Of a DNA stretch of 50,946 bases, positions 9,601-19,423 are shown piece by piece. Position 1 is the stretch's first letter. Every line of letters begins with the position of its first letter. The notes beneath the pieces were generated by a model. That model saw only the letters and a program-made list of their open reading frames with translations, did not search any database and was not told the origin of the DNA. The DNA is taken from NCBI RefSeq assembly GCF_018607995.1, contig NZ_JABBAL010000024.1, positions 1 to 50,946 of the forward strand. Reading direction: 5' to 3'. The stretch comes from Planktotalea sp. (GTDB lineage Bacteria > Pseudomonadota > Alphaproteobacteria > Rhodobacterales > Rhodobacteraceae). Both the position numbers and the translations under genes were made by a program.

Positions 9601-9795
9601 AATATGGCCTAATAGCTGCGGAACATCTTCAATTTTCACAAAATAATGCGCTGAATGCAGCCTACACGCGCCCTTACTCAGCTTGAAGATGGGGGCTTTT
9701 TAAAAGTTGTTGAACGGCTGCTATGCGGACGAAGTTACCATTGTTGCGCAACGGCTTTTCTTTATCATCACCAAGCCAAGCTAAAGGATGGATGG

Positions 9796-10266
9796 ATGAA
9801 AATCATTATTCGTAAAGGATGTGATGCCGATGGAGCTGAAGCAATCAATGTGGTGCGCCGATCAATCTCCGAATTATGCGTCGCAGATCATGAAGGTGAT
9901 GCCCGAGAAGTTGCGGATTGGTTGTCCAACAAGACAGAAACGTCATGGGGGGAATGGCTCATGCGCGGCGATGCGACCGTGCTCGTAGGTGTAAAAGCCA
10001 GTGAAATTATTGGGGTCGGAATGGTAGATCACGATGGAGAAGTCTTGCTGAATTACGTTCTACCTGATGCTCGGTTCTCTAGCGTAAGCAAAGCGTTACT
10101 CGAATCTTTAGAGAGTGTGGCTGTCGAAGTGGGCAGTCGAGAATGCGTATTGGAAAGCACCAAAACGGCTAAGAAATTCTACGAAAGCTGTGGTTACAAA
10201 TCGACGAATAAAACAAGTCTGACGCTGGCAAAGCCGCTTCAGAGAGCTGTGGCTGATTGTAAGTAA
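9796..10266 (+). CDS. GNAT family N-acetyltransferase
   Basis: A 156-aa protein. The ATG at 9796 follows AAAGGATGG, while the open frame upstream to 9655 lacks a ribosome-binding site. It opens IIIRKGCDADGAEAINVVRR as GNAT domains do, has a central beta-strand pair (ATVLVGVKASEIIGVGMVDHD), and ends with AKKFYESCGYKSTNK, the typical (A)xxFYxxxGY motif near the acetyl-CoA pantetheine region. Acceptor substrate unknown. It converges on the rplQ operon across its terminator. Confidence 0.78.
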   Translation: MKIIIRKGCDADGAEAINVVRRSISELCVADHEGDAREVADWLSNKTETSWGEWLMRGDATVLVGVKASEIIGVGMVDHDGEVLLNYVLPDARFSSVSKALLESLESVAVEVGSRECVLESTKTAKKFYESCGYKSTNKTSLTLAKPLQRAVADCK

Positions 10267-10316
10267 GGGCGAGAAGCAGATTTTACGTTTCGTACTCCCT
10301 CCCACTCCGCAAACGC

Positions 10317-10346
10317 AAAAAGCCCCCGCATCACGCGAGGGCCTTT
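10317..10346 (-). terminator. Rho-independent terminator of the rplO-rplQ cluster
   Basis: On the minus strand AAAGGCCCTCGC, a 5-base loop (GTGAT) and GCGGGGGCTTTTT form a stem of about 12 bp with two G-T pairs, ending in a T-run. It lies 28 bases after the rplQ stop codon. Confidence 0.85.
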
Positions 10347-10374
10347 CTAAATCTTAAACCGTTAAGCCAGTGGC

Positions 10375-10794
10375 TTACTCGTCCGTGTCTGCTTCCGCTG
10401 CAACGCGCGCTTTGTCAGCCGCGCCTTTCGCGTCAACGTCGCGGTCAACCAATTCGATGATCGCCATTGGTGCCATATCACCGTAGCGGAAGCCCGCTTT
10501 GAGAACGCGTGTGTAGCCACCTGGGCGGTCTGCGTAGCGTGGGCCGAGGATTTCGAACAGTTTTGCAACGTCCTTGTCTTCCTTCAGCTGAGCCGCAGCC
10601 TGACGACGCGCGTGCAGATCGCCGCGTTTGCCAAGTGTGATGATCTTATCCATGATACGCTTCAGCTCTTTAGCTTTAGGAAGCGTTGTTTTGATTTGCT
10701 CATGCTCGATGAGCGAGCCTGCCATGTTCGCCCAGAGCGCTTTACGGTGCTCGTGAGTACGGTTTAGGCGGCGGTAACCTTTTGCGTGACGCAT
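10375..10794 (-). CDS. rplQ: 50S ribosomal protein L17
   Basis: A 139-aa protein opening [20 protein letters not shown] and containing [21 protein letters not shown] and [18 protein letters not shown], diagnostic for bacterial L17. L17 sits near the peptide exit tunnel of the large subunit. It is the last gene of the cluster, after rpoA, and is followed by a strong terminator. The acidic Ala/Glu-rich tail after the conserved core is common in alphaproteobacteria. Confidence 0.98.
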   Translation of the reverse strand: MRHAKGYRRLNRTHEHRKALWANMAGSLIEHEQIKTTLPKAKELKRIMDKIITLGKRGDLHARRQAAAQLKEDKDVAKLFEILGPRYADRPGGYTRVLKAGFRYGDMAPMAIIELVDRDVDAKGAADKARVAAEADTDE

Positions 10795-10931
10795 GTGTCT
10801 TCTCCAATAATGTGCCCTCTACGGGCTGTTTTTGCTTTGTCTGGCAGCGGATGCGTACTCCACTACTCTCCTTGGGGCGATGTGCCCGGGTCGTAAAGTA
10901 AGGTGCGTCTTATGACGCACCTTACCAATTC

Positions 10932-11948
10932 TTAAAAGGCGTCTTCGAATTTCTTCGCAAGATCTTCGATGTTGTCCGGTGGCCAGTCCTCGACGTCCAT
11001 GCCAAGGTGCAAGCCCATACCTGACAGCACTTCTTTGATCTCGTTCAAAGACTTGCGGCCGAAGTTTGGCGTGCGCAGCATTTCTGCTTCGGTTTTCTGG
11101 ATCAGATCGCCGATGTAAACGATGTTGTCGTTCTTCAAGCAGTTCGCGGAACGTACGGAAAGCTCCAGCTCGTCCACTTTCTTCAGCAGAAGTGGGTTGA
11201 ACTCAAGACCATCGTCCTCATCCTTCGCGGATGCGGACTCGGGCTCATCGAAGTTCACGAAGATAGACAGCTGATCTTGCAAAATGCGCGCCGCGTAAGC
11301 AACCGCGTCATCAGGCGTCAAAGAGCCGTCTGTTTCGACTTTCATCGTCAGCTTGTCATAATCGAGCACCTGACCTTCGCGGGTCGGCTGCACGTCATAA
11401 GACACTTTCTTAACAGGCGAGTAGATCGCATCGATCGGGATAAGACCGATTGGCGCGTCTTCTGGCTTATTCTTCTCAGCAGCCACATAGCCCTTGCCCG
11501 TATTCACAGTCAGTTCCATGTACACATCTGCACCATCGTCGAGGTGGCAGATTACGTGCTCGCGGTTGAGAACTTCGATTCCAGCACTGTCGGAAATGTC
11601 ACCCGCGGTGACAATGCCTGGGCCCTTTGCATTGATTGAAAGACGCTTTGGCCCTTCAACTTCCATGCGCAAGGACACGCCTTTGAGGTTCAAAACGATG
11701 TCTGTGACATCTTCGCGAACGCCGGCTACCGAAGAAAACTCGTGCAAAACGTTGTCGATTTGTACGGATGTGATTGCTGCGCCCTGAAGCGAGCTCATCA
11801 ATACACGGCGCAGCGCGTTACCAAGCGTGAGGCCAAAGCCGCGCTCAAGAGGTTCTGCAACAACCGTTGCTTGACGACCAGCGTCGTTTCCTGGCTTTAC
11901 ATCAAGCTGTGTTGGCTTAATTAATTCTGCCCAATTTTTGTGGATCAT
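10932..11948 (-). CDS. rpoA: DNA-directed RNA polymerase subunit alpha
   Basis: A 338-aa protein, the usual length in Rhodobacterales. The start at 11948 ([12 protein letters not shown]) follows GGAGGGAC; an ATG four codons earlier overlaps that ribosome-binding site. The N-terminal assembly domain shows [20 protein letters not shown], the dimer and beta-contact region. The C-terminal domain holds [20 protein letters not shown] and [17 protein letters not shown] sequence ([16 protein letters not shown]), which contacts UP elements and activators. It lies between rpsK and rplQ, the standard alpha-operon order. Confidence 0.98.
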   Translation of the reverse strand: MIHKNWAELIKPTQLDVKPGNDAGRQATVVAEPLERGFGLTLGNALRRVLMSSLQGAAITSVQIDNVLHEFSSVAGVREDVTDIVLNLKGVSLRMEVEGPKRLSINAKGPGIVTAGDISDSAGIEVLNREHVICHLDDGADVYMELTVNTGKGYVAAEKNKPEDAPIGLIPIDAIYSPVKKVSYDVQPTREGQVLDYDKLTMKVETDGSLTPDDAVAYAARILQDQLSIFVNFDEPESASAKDEDDGLEFNPLLLKKVDELELSVRSANCLKNDNIVYIGDLIQKTEAEMLRTPNFGRKSLNEIKEVLSGMGLHLGMDVEDWPPDNIEDLAKKFEDAF

Positions 11949-12060
11949 ACGTCCCTCCATCCTTGTTTCGACCTCATGTCCAAAAGACCAAAACGCTCGA
12001 GGTTAAAATGACGAAGCAGAGGCCGCGCAGACACGCAGCCTCTACCATAGAAATCAGTGC

Positions 12061-12450
12061 TTAGACGCGGCGGCGCTTTGGTGGGCGGCAACCGTTGTGA
12101 GCCATAGGAGTCACGTCGCGAATGGAAGTGATGTTGAAGCCTGCCGCTGCAAGTGCACGAAGTGCGCTCTCGCGACCAGAGCCTGGGCCCTGAACTTCAA
12201 CTTCCAGCGTCTTCACGCCATGCTCAGCAGCCTTGCGGCCAGCGTCTTCAGCAGCCATCTGCGCCGCATATGGCGTGGACTTACGTGAGCCCTTAAAGCC
12301 CATCGTGCCCGCAGATGACCAAGAAATTGCGTTACCCTGAACGTCAGAGATAAGAATCTTAGTGTTGTTGAACGAAGAGTTCACGTGAGCAACGCCAGCG
12401 GCGATGTTCTTGGAGACCTTCTTTTTGGTGCGTTTAGCTTCGCGTGCCAT
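12061..12450 (-). CDS. rpsK: 30S ribosomal protein S11
   Basis: A 129-aa protein with [37 protein letters not shown] and the C-terminal [15 protein letters not shown], hallmark S11 sequences. S11 forms part of the 30S platform near the mRNA exit. It follows rpsM by 14 bases and precedes rpoA by 112 bases. Confidence 0.98.
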   Translation of the reverse strand: MAREAKRTKKKVSKNIAAGVAHVNSSFNNTKILISDVQGNAISWSSAGTMGFKGSRKSTPYAAQMAAEDAGRKAAEHGVKTLEVEVQGPGSGRESALRALAAAGFNITSIRDVTPMAHNGCRPPKRRRV

Positions 12451-12464
12451 TAGTCAGTCCTCCC

Positions 12465-12833
12465 TTACTTCTTCTTACCAGCAATGGCCTTTGCAGGACC
12501 TTTGCGAGTACGAGCATTTGTAGATGTGCGCTGACCACGAACTGGCAGGTTACGGCGGTGACGCAGGCCTCGATAACAACCAAGGTCCATCAAACGTTTG
12601 ATGTTCATCTGCGTCTCACGGCGAAGGTCGCCTTCAACGTTGTACGTTGCGTCGATGTGCTCGCGAACCGCGAGAACTTCCGCATCTGAGAGCTCGTTTA
12701 CACGACGCGTTTCGTCGATTTTAACAGCTTCGCAGATTGCTTTGGCAGAGGCAGGGCCAATGCCAGTGATATATGTGAGGGCGATCGGGACCCGCTTATG
12801 GGTCGGGATGTTTACGCCGGCAATACGTGCCAC
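12465..12833 (-). CDS. rpsM: 30S ribosomal protein S13
   Basis: A 122-aa protein when started at the GTG at 12833 ([19 protein letters not shown]), the standard S13 N-terminus. GGAAG lies 7 bases upstream of this GTG, and the longer frame to 12902 adds residues not found in S13. The helix-two-turn-helix region and the basic tail [14 protein letters not shown], which reaches the P-site tRNA, are intact. The use of GTG rather than ATG decides the start. Confidence 0.96.
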   Translation of the reverse strand: MARIAGVNIPTHKRVPIALTYITGIGPASAKAICEAVKIDETRRVNELSDAEVLAVREHIDATYNVEGDLRRETQMNIKRLMDLGCYRGLRHRRNLPVRGQRTSTNARTRKGPAKAIAGKKK

Positions 12834-12913
12834 GTGTGGACTTCCTTTTCGTTGCGAGTCCGTAATGCCGGACCCTTTTTTACAACATAAAACCCTGGGC
12901 AATTTAGCCGAGG

Positions 12914-12940
12914 GATTAAGCTGATCAGGTGATCTGTCAA
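12914..12940 (-). promoter_or_regulatory. Possible internal promoter for rpsM-rpsK-rpoA-rplQ
   Basis: On the minus strand a perfect TTGACA (12935-12940) is followed after 15 bases by TTAATC. It lies in the 210-base gap between adk and rpsM, long for this otherwise tight cluster. The -10 is weak and the spacing short, so this is tentative. Confidence 0.35.
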
Positions 12941-13043
12941 ATAAGGGTAGCTACCCCAGATCCGACGGTTGATTCTCGTTAGAGATAGCGGTGGTTAGGA
13001 CCTTTTGCGAAGAGGGTCAATAGGTCCTCAAGCTAAGTGCGGT

Positions 13044-13625
13044 TCAGGCGTCCAAAACACCCGCGATCTCTGCCTTAACGCCATCCATCGTGCCAAGGCC
13101 ATCAACGCCTTTCAGCAAACCTTTCGCATGATAATAGCCAATAAGCGGTGACGTTTGCTTGTAGTACGCCATCAAGCGGATCTTCAGGCTTTCCGCGTTG
13201 TCGTCCGCACGCGCAGTGCCACCAGCAGCGACAGCATCAGCCGCACGGCCAACAATGCGATCAACCAAAACGTCGTCATCCACTTGCAATTCAATCGCAT
13301 GATCCAGAACTTCGCCCTGCTCCGCCATCAATCCAGTCAATGCATCCGCTTGCGCTAATGTGCGTGGAAAACCGTCAAATATGAAACCGCCAGCCTTATC
13401 GCCTTCAAGCTTCTCGCGGATCAGACCAATCACAGTCTCGTCCGTGACCAAATCTCCGCGCGCCATAACATCCGCCACGATCTTGCCCATTTCTGTGCCG
13501 CTATCTTTGGCTTCGCGCAGCATGTCACCAGTACTAAGCTGGATCATATTGCGGTCTTCTACGAGCATTTGAGCTTGAGTACCTTTACCCGCTCCGGGTG
13601 GTCCTAGAAGAATAATATGTGTCAT
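13044..13625 (-). CDS. adk: Adenylate kinase (short form)
   Basis: A 193-aa enzyme that interconverts ATP + AMP and 2 ADP. The P-loop GPPGAGKGT spans residues 8-16, followed by [10 protein letters not shown] (AMP site) and [14 protein letters not shown]. The LID is the short non-zinc type ([20 protein letters not shown]), as usual in alphaproteobacteria. The start ATG overlaps the secY stop by four bases (ATGA-type overlap, 13622-13625), indicating translational coupling, which is the standard arrangement. Confidence 0.97.
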   Translation of the reverse strand: MTHIILLGPPGAGKGTQAQMLVEDRNMIQLSTGDMLREAKDSGTEMGKIVADVMARGDLVTDETVIGLIREKLEGDKAGGFIFDGFPRTLAQADALTGLMAEQGEVLDHAIELQVDDDVLVDRIVGRAADAVAAGGTARADDNAESLKIRLMAYYKQTSPLIGYYHAKGLLKGVDGLGTMDGVKAEIAGVLDA

Positions 13626-14986
13626 CGGCGAATTGGACTCCGTTTTTTACGTCCTTTGCCACCCTTACCGCGCAGCTGTGATTTCTGGATCAGACCTTCA
13701 TACTGATGTGCGAGTAAGTGACTCTGCACCTGTTGAATTGTATCCATTGTCACCGATACAACGATCAAAACCGACGTTCCACCGAAATAAAACGGTATGG
13801 CGAATTGGCCGCGGATGATTTCTGGCAGTAAGCACACCAAAGTCAGGTAAGCAGAACCAAGTACCAAGAGTCGAGAGACCACGAAGTCGAGGTATTCAGC
13901 GGTTTTCTTACCTGGACGTACGCCTGGCACAAAACCGTTCTGGTTCTTCAAGTTATCCGCAACATCATCGACTTTGAAGCTGACATTGAATGTATAAAAG
14001 AAAGTGAAGAAGACGATCATCGCCGCGAAGAACAATAGATAAAGCGGCTGACCAGGGCCGAAGTACGCAAGCAACGTGGACATCACCGGACCCGTGGAAT
14101 TGCCCGAGAATGTCGAAATTGTCGCAGGTAGCAGTAGCAATGAAGATGCGAAGATCGCCGGGATAACGCCCGCTGGATTTACCTTAACTGGCAAATGCGA
14201 GGATGAGCCTTCCTGCACGCGCATACCAACTTGACGACGCGGATACTGGATATGGATCTTGCGCAAAGCGCGCTCCATAAACACCACAAAGGCAATGGTG
14301 ACGACCACCATCAAAATAACACCGACGATAACCGCAGGAGAGATCGCACCGGAACGCCCTGATGCGAAGAACTGCGCCAAAGCGGCTGGAACTTCGGCAA
14401 TAATACCGACGAAGATGATCAAAGAAATACCGTTGCCGATTCCGCGTGCAGTAATCTGCTCACCCAGCCACATAAGGAACATTGTGCCGCCAACGAGCGT
14501 GATCAGACATGCCGCGCGGAAATAAAGACCGCCCTCAGTGACCAAACCACCTGCTTCCAGCGACACCGCAAGGCCATAAGCCTGCATCGTCGCCAAAGCC
14601 ACCGTGCCGTAGCGCGTGTATTGGTTGATCTTCTTCTGGCCCTGCTGGCCCTCTTTCTTCAATTGCTCAAGCTGCGGCACCATGGAGGTGAGCAACTGCA
14701 CAATAATAGAGGCCGAGATATAAGGCATAATGCCCAGAGCAAAGATGCCCATGCGGCCCAAAGCACCACCTGTGAACATGGACACCATACCACCAATGCC
14801 CTGCCCTGCGCTTTCCATAAATTCACGCAGCGCGGCGCCATCAATTCCAGGAACCGGAATAAACGTGCCCAATCGATAAACGATGAGCAAACCTAGCGTG
14901 AAAAGGATGCGATTGCGAAGATCAGTGGCTTTGCCAAGGGCGGCCCAACTTGTGTTGGCTGCCATTTGTTCTGCTGCGGATACCAT
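13622..14986 (-). CDS. secY: Protein translocase subunit SecY
   Basis: A 454-aa, ten-helix membrane protein that forms the protein-conducting channel with SecE and SecG. It opens [20 protein letters not shown], then helix 1 ([20 protein letters not shown]) and the plug-region sequence [16 protein letters not shown]. The ATG at 14986 is chosen because the frame upstream of it is basic filler not seen in SecY. Cytosolic loops with [13 protein letters not shown] and the C-terminal [20 protein letters not shown] are present. It overlaps adk by four bases and follows rplO by 111 bases. Confidence 0.97.
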   Translation of the reverse strand: MVSAAEQMAANTSWAALGKATDLRNRILFTLGLLIVYRLGTFIPVPGIDGAALREFMESAGQGIGGMVSMFTGGALGRMGIFALGIMPYISASIIVQLLTSMVPQLEQLKKEGQQGQKKINQYTRYGTVALATMQAYGLAVSLEAGGLVTEGGLYFRAACLITLVGGTMFLMWLGEQITARGIGNGISLIIFVGIIAEVPAALAQFFASGRSGAISPAVIVGVILMVVVTIAFVVFMERALRKIHIQYPRRQVGMRVQEGSSSHLPVKVNPAGVIPAIFASSLLLLPATISTFSGNSTGPVMSTLLAYFGPGQPLYLLFFAAMIVFFTFFYTFNVSFKVDDVADNLKNQNGFVPGVRPGKKTAEYLDFVVSRLLVLGSAYLTLVCLLPEIIRGQFAIPFYFGGTSVLIVVSVTMDTIQQVQSHLLAHQYEGLIQKSQLRGKGGKGRKKRSPIRR

Positions 14987-15097
14987 GAACGGCTCTCTTT
15001 TGAATGTAAAACGCCGCCCTGTGCGTTTTCGGCGCAAGGCAGCATTTAGGAAAACGTCTCAAGTTACTTAGGGGCTAGACTGCCCCGTCACAACCTC

Positions 15098-15571
15098 TTA
15101 TTCAGCCGCTGGTACTTTTGTGACCGTCAGTGAGCCACCCGCTTTTTCCACCGCATCGACCGCTGCTTTAGAAGCACCTGTCACTGTGATATTCAGCTTG
15201 GTCGTCACTTCACCCTTCGCCAGCACGCGAATACCGTCTTTGATACGACGTACGAGGCCGGAAGCTACAAGGCTTTCCTCGGTGATCGCTGCTTTCGCGT
15301 CGATCTTGCCTGCGTCTACAAATTTCTGGATCAAGCCCAAGTTCACAACGGAGTGTGTTTTGGCGTTGATGTTGTTGAAACCACGCTTTGGAAGACGTTG
15401 GTAGAGAGGCATCTGGCCACCCTCAAAACCCTTGATCGCTACACCTGAGCGGGATTTTTGACCTTTGATACCACGGCCACCAGTCTTACCCATGCCGGAA
15501 CCAACACCGCGACCAATACGCTTGCGTTTTTTCGTGGCACCTGGATTGTCGTGCAGTTCATTCAGTTTCAT
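15098..15571 (-). CDS. rplO: 50S ribosomal protein L15
   Basis: A 157-aa protein starting [20 protein letters not shown] at 15571 behind GGAGAAG. It contains [20 protein letters not shown] and [17 protein letters not shown], characteristic of L15. The usual upstream neighbours rpsE and rpmD are not here; the cluster begins at rplO. A predicted promoter lies about 100 bases upstream, so the gene is probably the first of its own transcript rather than the middle of an unbroken spc operon. Confidence 0.97.
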   Translation of the reverse strand: MKLNELHDNPGATKKRKRIGRGVGSGMGKTGGRGIKGQKSRSGVAIKGFEGGQMPLYQRLPKRGFNNINAKTHSVVNLGLIQKFVDAGKIDAKAAITEESLVASGLVRRIKDGIRVLAKGEVTTKLNITVTGASKAAVDAVEKAGGSLTVTKVPAAE

Positions 15572-16030
15572 GTCGCTTCTCCTTTGCCGGATGCGACCCC
15601 CAGCGACGGGAGTGGCCGAACACGGCGTATAATTGATTCGTACGTGGCACGGTTTGCCCCTTGCGGGCGTATAGTCGGGGTGGGGGTTTGTGGCAAGGGG
15701 CGATAAGCACAACCCATAGGTTCTTTAGAAAGGACCGTAATCGGCAAGTATCTGTTTTTCCAAAATGGCCGAAGGCACTCTTCTTCTTTGAGCAAGTTCC
15801 TCCCTATGCTACTTTCAGTTTTTAGGTGCTGATTTTCATAACTATTTTAATAACTATAAAGAGTTCACGATGTTACGAACCGCCCTTTCCAGCCTAATTT
15901 GTTCACTATTATAGCAAGTATTTTTCTGATAACTCAGGAACAGATGGGGCCGATCGGGCATCCCCGCTCCTCTTCCCATCTTCCTCCAAACACATTACGC
16001 AGCCCCAACTTCACAAAGGTGGCACGCATA
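15572..16030. other. Divergent intergenic region between rplO and yaeQ
   Basis: No gene is seen. On the minus side it carries the predicted rplO promoter at 15668-15696 and a leader of about 90 bases. The plus side gives the yaeQ leader, ending with AAAGGTGG 8 bases before its ATG. This spot replaces the normal rpmD-rplO junction. Confidence 0.6.
15668..15696 (-). promoter_or_regulatory. Predicted sigma-70 promoter for the rplO-secY-adk transcript
   Basis: On the minus strand TTGCCA (15691-15696), a 17-base spacer, and TATACG (15668-15673). Both hexamers are near consensus and the spacing is ideal. Transcription would start near 15661, giving a leader of about 90 bases before the rplO ATG. 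Confidence 0.55.
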
Positions 16031-16573
16031 ATGGCGCAGAAATCTACAATTTATAAAGTCGAAATCTCCATCTCTGACATGGATCAGCATTATTACGAGA
16101 CCCACAAGCTCACCATCGCCAAGCATCCATCCGAAACCGATGAACGCTTGATGGTACGTGTGCTGGCCTTCGCGCTTAACGCTCACGAGCATCTGGAAAT
16201 GACCAAGGGCCTCTCCTCCGACGATGAACCCGATATCTGGCAAAAATCCCTAAGTGGTGAACTAGAGCTTTGGGTCGCGCTTGGCCTGCCCAGCGAAAAG
16301 ATCGTGCGTCAATCCAGTGGGAAATCAAAACAGGTGATCGTTTATGCCTATGGCTCCACCGCGGAAATGTGGTGGGATAAGATCAAGAACAGCACGACGC
16401 GTTTTGATAATCTGAAGGTCGTGAACCTTGCGCAAAGCGACACACAAAATTTGGCCGAACTCGCCAATCGGTCGATGAAAGTGCAGGTGAATATCCAAGA
16501 GGGCGACGTGATGCTGAGCGCAGATGACAGCATCGTATACGTCACTCCGGTCACCTGGAAAGACGCGAGTTAG
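16031..16573 (+). CDS. yaeQ: YaeQ family protein
   Basis: A 180-aa protein with the YaeQ pattern: KSTIYKVEISISDMDQHYYE at the N-terminus, the HPSETDERLMVRVLAFALNA helix, ELWVALGLPSEKIVRQSSGK, VIVYAYGSTAEMWW, and VQVNIQEGDVMLS near the end. YaeQ has a restriction-endonuclease-like (PD-(D/E)XK) fold; its cellular role is not settled (early work linked it to RfaH suppression). Its TAG stop and the TAA of rsmJ on the other strand share bases 16570-16573. Confidence 0.9.
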   Translation: MAQKSTIYKVEISISDMDQHYYETHKLTIAKHPSETDERLMVRVLAFALNAHEHLEMTKGLSSDDEPDIWQKSLSGELELWVALGLPSEKIVRQSSGKSKQVIVYAYGSTAEMWWDKIKNSTTRFDNLKVVNLAQSDTQNLAELANRSMKVQVNIQEGDVMLSADDSIVYVTPVTWKDAS

Positions 16574-17172
16574 GCAATCATAAACACATCATAGCGCGTT
16601 GATTTTCCTATGATTTGATGAGAACACGCTCGCACATCTGCGATTGGATCAGCCTTTGCGGGCCACTTCAAAACCACGCGTTTTTGCGCACACTCTAAAG
16701 CCACGCGCAGTAAATCAGCGGCGTCTTCATCCGTCCCAACAATCTCGCGCACTTGACGCAATTCACGTTTCACCAGTGCAGAATTCTTACGCGGCGGATG
16801 CATCGGATCGATTAAGATCGCGTCGGCTATCAAATTAGACAAGAGATCTTTTGCGTCGCCGTGAAGCAGAGTCATGCGCGCCATAATCTCTCCGAAATCG
16901 CCCCCCTCTTGCGTCGCGCGCGCCATCGCGTCTTCAAGCAACGCGTGCATCTTGGGGGAGCGTTCGATCAGCGTCACATCCGCCCCCAAAGAGGCCAGCA
17001 AAAACGCATCGCGTCCAAGACCCGCCGTTGCATCAATCACCGTGGGAGTCTTACCCGCGCGTAGGCCCATCGCCTTGGGCAAGTCCTGCCCGCGCCCGCC
17101 GCCAAAGCGGAGGCGATGCGCGACAGGGCCGTTCACGAAATCCACGCGTAACTCTGGATGTGTTTGCGTCAT
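16570..17172 (-). CDS. rsmJ: 16S rRNA (guanine-N2)-methyltransferase RsmJ
   Basis: A 200-aa class I SAM-dependent methyltransferase. Motif I is VIDATAGLGRDAFLLASLG (about residues 45-63), followed by VTLIERSP. The RsmJ-specific block is ILIDPMHPPRKNSALVKREL, and VVLKWPAKADPI lies near the end. In E. coli RsmJ makes m2G1516 in 16S rRNA. It is shorter than the E. coli protein (250 aa) at the N-terminus, opening with FVNGPVAHRLRFGGGRGQDL, which matches the substrate-side motif. Convergent with yaeQ through a 4-base stop overlap. Confidence 0.88.
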   Translation of the reverse strand: MTQTHPELRVDFVNGPVAHRLRFGGGRGQDLPKAMGLRAGKTPTVIDATAGLGRDAFLLASLGADVTLIERSPKMHALLEDAMARATQEGGDFGEIMARMTLLHGDAKDLLSNLIADAILIDPMHPPRKNSALVKRELRQVREIVGTDEDAADLLRVALECAQKRVVLKWPAKADPIADVRACSHQIIGKSTRYDVFMIA

Positions 17173-17486
17173 GCCCTGCTCACCGCGCGCATCCTTCTCA
17201 GTGTGTTAACGCGCAATACGCTAAAACAGAGCCTGAGCTCAAGAACGGCACGATCCACGATCCCATCTTGTTTAAGACCAACGGTAAACATTCCGGTCAA
17301 GGTGCCCTTGTTTTAAAACAGACCCAAAGCGCTGCTTTGGATGTGATCAACAGATACGTTCTCGGCAGGCCTGCCACACCGTTTACCGCCCCACAACCAC
17401 GCCTCCCTGCCAGCACTCCATGCTGCGCGGGGCGTTTGGCGTACTTAAGAGGTGAAAAAACTGCGCGCCTCTGCTAAGTTACGCGC
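17173..17486. other. Intergenic region upstream of the 53-aa membrane protein
   Basis: No clear gene. An open frame on the plus strand ends at 17477, but most of it lies inside rsmJ antisense and its tail has no recognisable family. The stretch probably holds the promoters of rsmJ (minus) and of the small gene at 17487 (plus). No riboswitch or RNA gene is recognised. Confidence 0.45.
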
Positions 17487-17648
17487 ATGGATATTACAGT
17501 TCTCGGCTTTTACGCCCTTGTGTGCGGTGTGCTGAGCGTCGCGGCCCCTCGTTTTGGTACAGCTTTCGTGCGCTTCGGGCTAGGTGCCGCGATTGGTGTT
17601 CTTGCGGCGCTGATCCTGCCATCGCTGCGTAGCATACTCGGCCTCTAG
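17487..17648 (+). CDS. Small two-helix membrane protein, 53 aa
   Basis: The frame from the ATG at 17487 encodes [20 protein letters not shown], then [20 protein letters not shown], and ends [13 protein letters not shown]. Two hydrophobic segments (about residues 3-20 and 30-47) are joined by a short basic loop (PRFGTAFVR), so an inner-membrane hairpin is likely. No signal peptide or known domain. Its TAG stop overlaps the metG stop on the other strand by exactly three of four shared bases (17645-17648), the same junction type seen at other convergent pairs here, which argues for a real gene. Function unknown. Confidence 0.6.
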   Translation: MDITVLGFYALVCGVLSVAAPRFGTAFVRFGLGAAIGVLAALILPSLRSILGL

Positions 17649-19363
17649 TCGCGTGTACCTGCGAAACGTGCCTGCCACTCTTCACGCTCGTCATCAGTGA
17701 TCTTGCGGAAGGTCACATCGGGCACAGTAAACGCGTCCCCCACAGCCAAACTGCCAAGCGCCGCGCTGATATCATCCGGCCACTCTGCATCTTCCGTGTG
17801 CATCGCTTTCATCAAATCTTCTGCCGCATCGGGAATGAACGGCGCTGACAGAACCGCGTAAAGACGGATCAAGTTCAAAGCCAAACGGATCTGCGCCGCC
17901 GCCTTTTCGGGGTCCTCTTTGAACGTCACCCAAGGTGCCGCCGTTTGCAAATACTCATTACCCGCCACCCAGATCGCGCGCAATTCAGACGCGGATTTGC
18001 GCACTTCCATGGCATCCATGTGGCCCTCATAAGCGCGCACACGAGTTGTCAGCTCCGCGATCAAAGCCTCTTCCTGTTCGCCCCATTTACCGCCCTCCGG
18101 CACCACTTCGCCGAATTTGGAGCGGCAGAATTTGGTCACGCGCGAGACAAAGTTACCAAGCACATCCGCGAGATCCTTATTTACAGAGGCTTGGAAATTC
18201 TCCCACGTAAATTCGCTATCGCTGCTTTCTGGCACGTGGCTCAAGAGCCACCAACGCCAATAATCGCTTGGCAAGATCGCCAAGGCTTGATCCATAAACA
18301 CACCGCGCCCGCGCGAGGTAGAGAACTGACCGCCATCATAATTGAGGTAATTCAAGCCCTTGATGTAATCGACTAGCTTCCATGGCTCGCCTGAGCCTAG
18401 AATCGTCACAGGGAAGCTCAATGTATGAAAAGGAATGTTATCCTTGCCCATGAACTGGGTGTAACGCACATCCTCCGCACCCATATCGGTGCGCCACCAG
18501 CGCTGCCAATCCGCATCAGACTTGCCATTGGCATCGGCCCATTCCTTGGCGCAAGCGATGTATTCAATCGGCGCATCGAACCACACATAAAAGACCTTAC
18601 CCGCCATGCCCGGCCAATCCTCTGTGCCGCGCTTCACGGGCACGCCCCAGCTCAGATCCCGCGTGATCCCGCGATCCTGAAGACCATCGCCATCATGCAA
18701 CCACTTCTTCGCAATCGAGGTGGTCAGCACAGGCCAATCGTTTTTGCTCTCGATCCATTCGCTCAGCTGGTCTTTCATTTGGCTTTGACGCAGATACAAA
18801 TGCTTGGTCTCGCGCATTTCCAGATCGGTGGAACCCGAGATCGTTGAATACGGATTGATCAAATCAACCGGGTCAAGCTGCTTGGTGCAATTGTCACATT
18901 GATCGCCACGCGCACTCTCGAATCCGCAATTGGGGCATGTGCCCTCGATATAGCGATCAGGTAAAAAACGCCCGTCAGTATTGGAATAAATCTGCTGTTC
19001 CGTGACTTCCTCGATCAGGCCCTCATCCGCCAAACGCCCTGCAAAGTGCTGGGTGAAGTCGCGGTTTTGTTGAGATGAAGAACGGCCAAAATGATCAAAC
19101 GACATGCGAAAGCCCTTGGCGATCTCATCCTGCACAGCCCACATTTCAGCGCAGTACTCATCGACAGGTTTTCCCGCTTTCGCAGCGGCCAATTCAGCCG
19201 GTGTGCCGTGCTCATCTGTGGCGCAAAGGAACAAAACCTCATTCCCGCGCGCGCGCTGGAACCGTGCGTAGAGATCCGCAGGCAATTGGCTGCCCACCAG
19301 ATTGCCAAGATGTTTGATGCCATTGATATAAGGGATCGCCGAAGTGATGAGATGCCGAGCCAT
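17645..19363 (-). CDS. metG: Methionyl-tRNA synthetase
   Basis: A 572-aa class I synthetase charging tRNA-Met. The HIGH-type motif is KHLGNLVGS (HLGN at 18-21), with INGIKH just before. A four-cysteine zinc knuckle is complete: CPNC and CDNC with cysteines at 142, 145, 155 and 158. The KMSKS-equivalent is [10 protein letters not shown]. The helical anticodon-binding domain includes [15 protein letters not shown]. It lacks the C-terminal EMAP/Arc1-like dimerisation domain of longer MetRS, as is usual for this alphaproteobacterial type. ATG at 19363. Confidence 0.96.
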   Translation of the reverse strand: MARHLITSAIPYINGIKHLGNLVGSQLPADLYARFQRARGNEVLFLCATDEHGTPAELAAAKAGKPVDEYCAEMWAVQDEIAKGFRMSFDHFGRSSSQQNRDFTQHFAGRLADEGLIEEVTEQQIYSNTDGRFLPDRYIEGTCPNCGFESARGDQCDNCTKQLDPVDLINPYSTISGSTDLEMRETKHLYLRQSQMKDQLSEWIESKNDWPVLTTSIAKKWLHDGDGLQDRGITRDLSWGVPVKRGTEDWPGMAGKVFYVWFDAPIEYIACAKEWADANGKSDADWQRWWRTDMGAEDVRYTQFMGKDNIPFHTLSFPVTILGSGEPWKLVDYIKGLNYLNYDGGQFSTSRGRGVFMDQALAILPSDYWRWWLLSHVPESSDSEFTWENFQASVNKDLADVLGNFVSRVTKFCRSKFGEVVPEGGKWGEQEEALIAELTTRVRAYEGHMDAMEVRKSASELRAIWVAGNEYLQTAAPWVTFKEDPEKAAAQIRLALNLIRLYAVLSAPFIPDAAEDLMKAMHTEDAEWPDDISAALGSLAVGDAFTVPDVTFRKITDDEREEWQARFAGTRD

Positions 19364-19423
19364 GATGCGCCTTTTGTGTGAACGTTCCCCCGTTTAGCCC
19401 AGCGCGATGTGCGGTGCCAGACC

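Noticed and set aside
12981..13043. Inverted repeat AGGACC...GGTCCT after adk as a terminator
   Set aside because: The loop is long (about 20 bases) and no T-run follows on the minus strand.
17028..17477. Plus-strand open frame ending before the 53-aa membrane gene
   Set aside because: Its first half is antisense to rsmJ, its tail matches no family I know, and it lacks a convincing start and ribosome-binding site.
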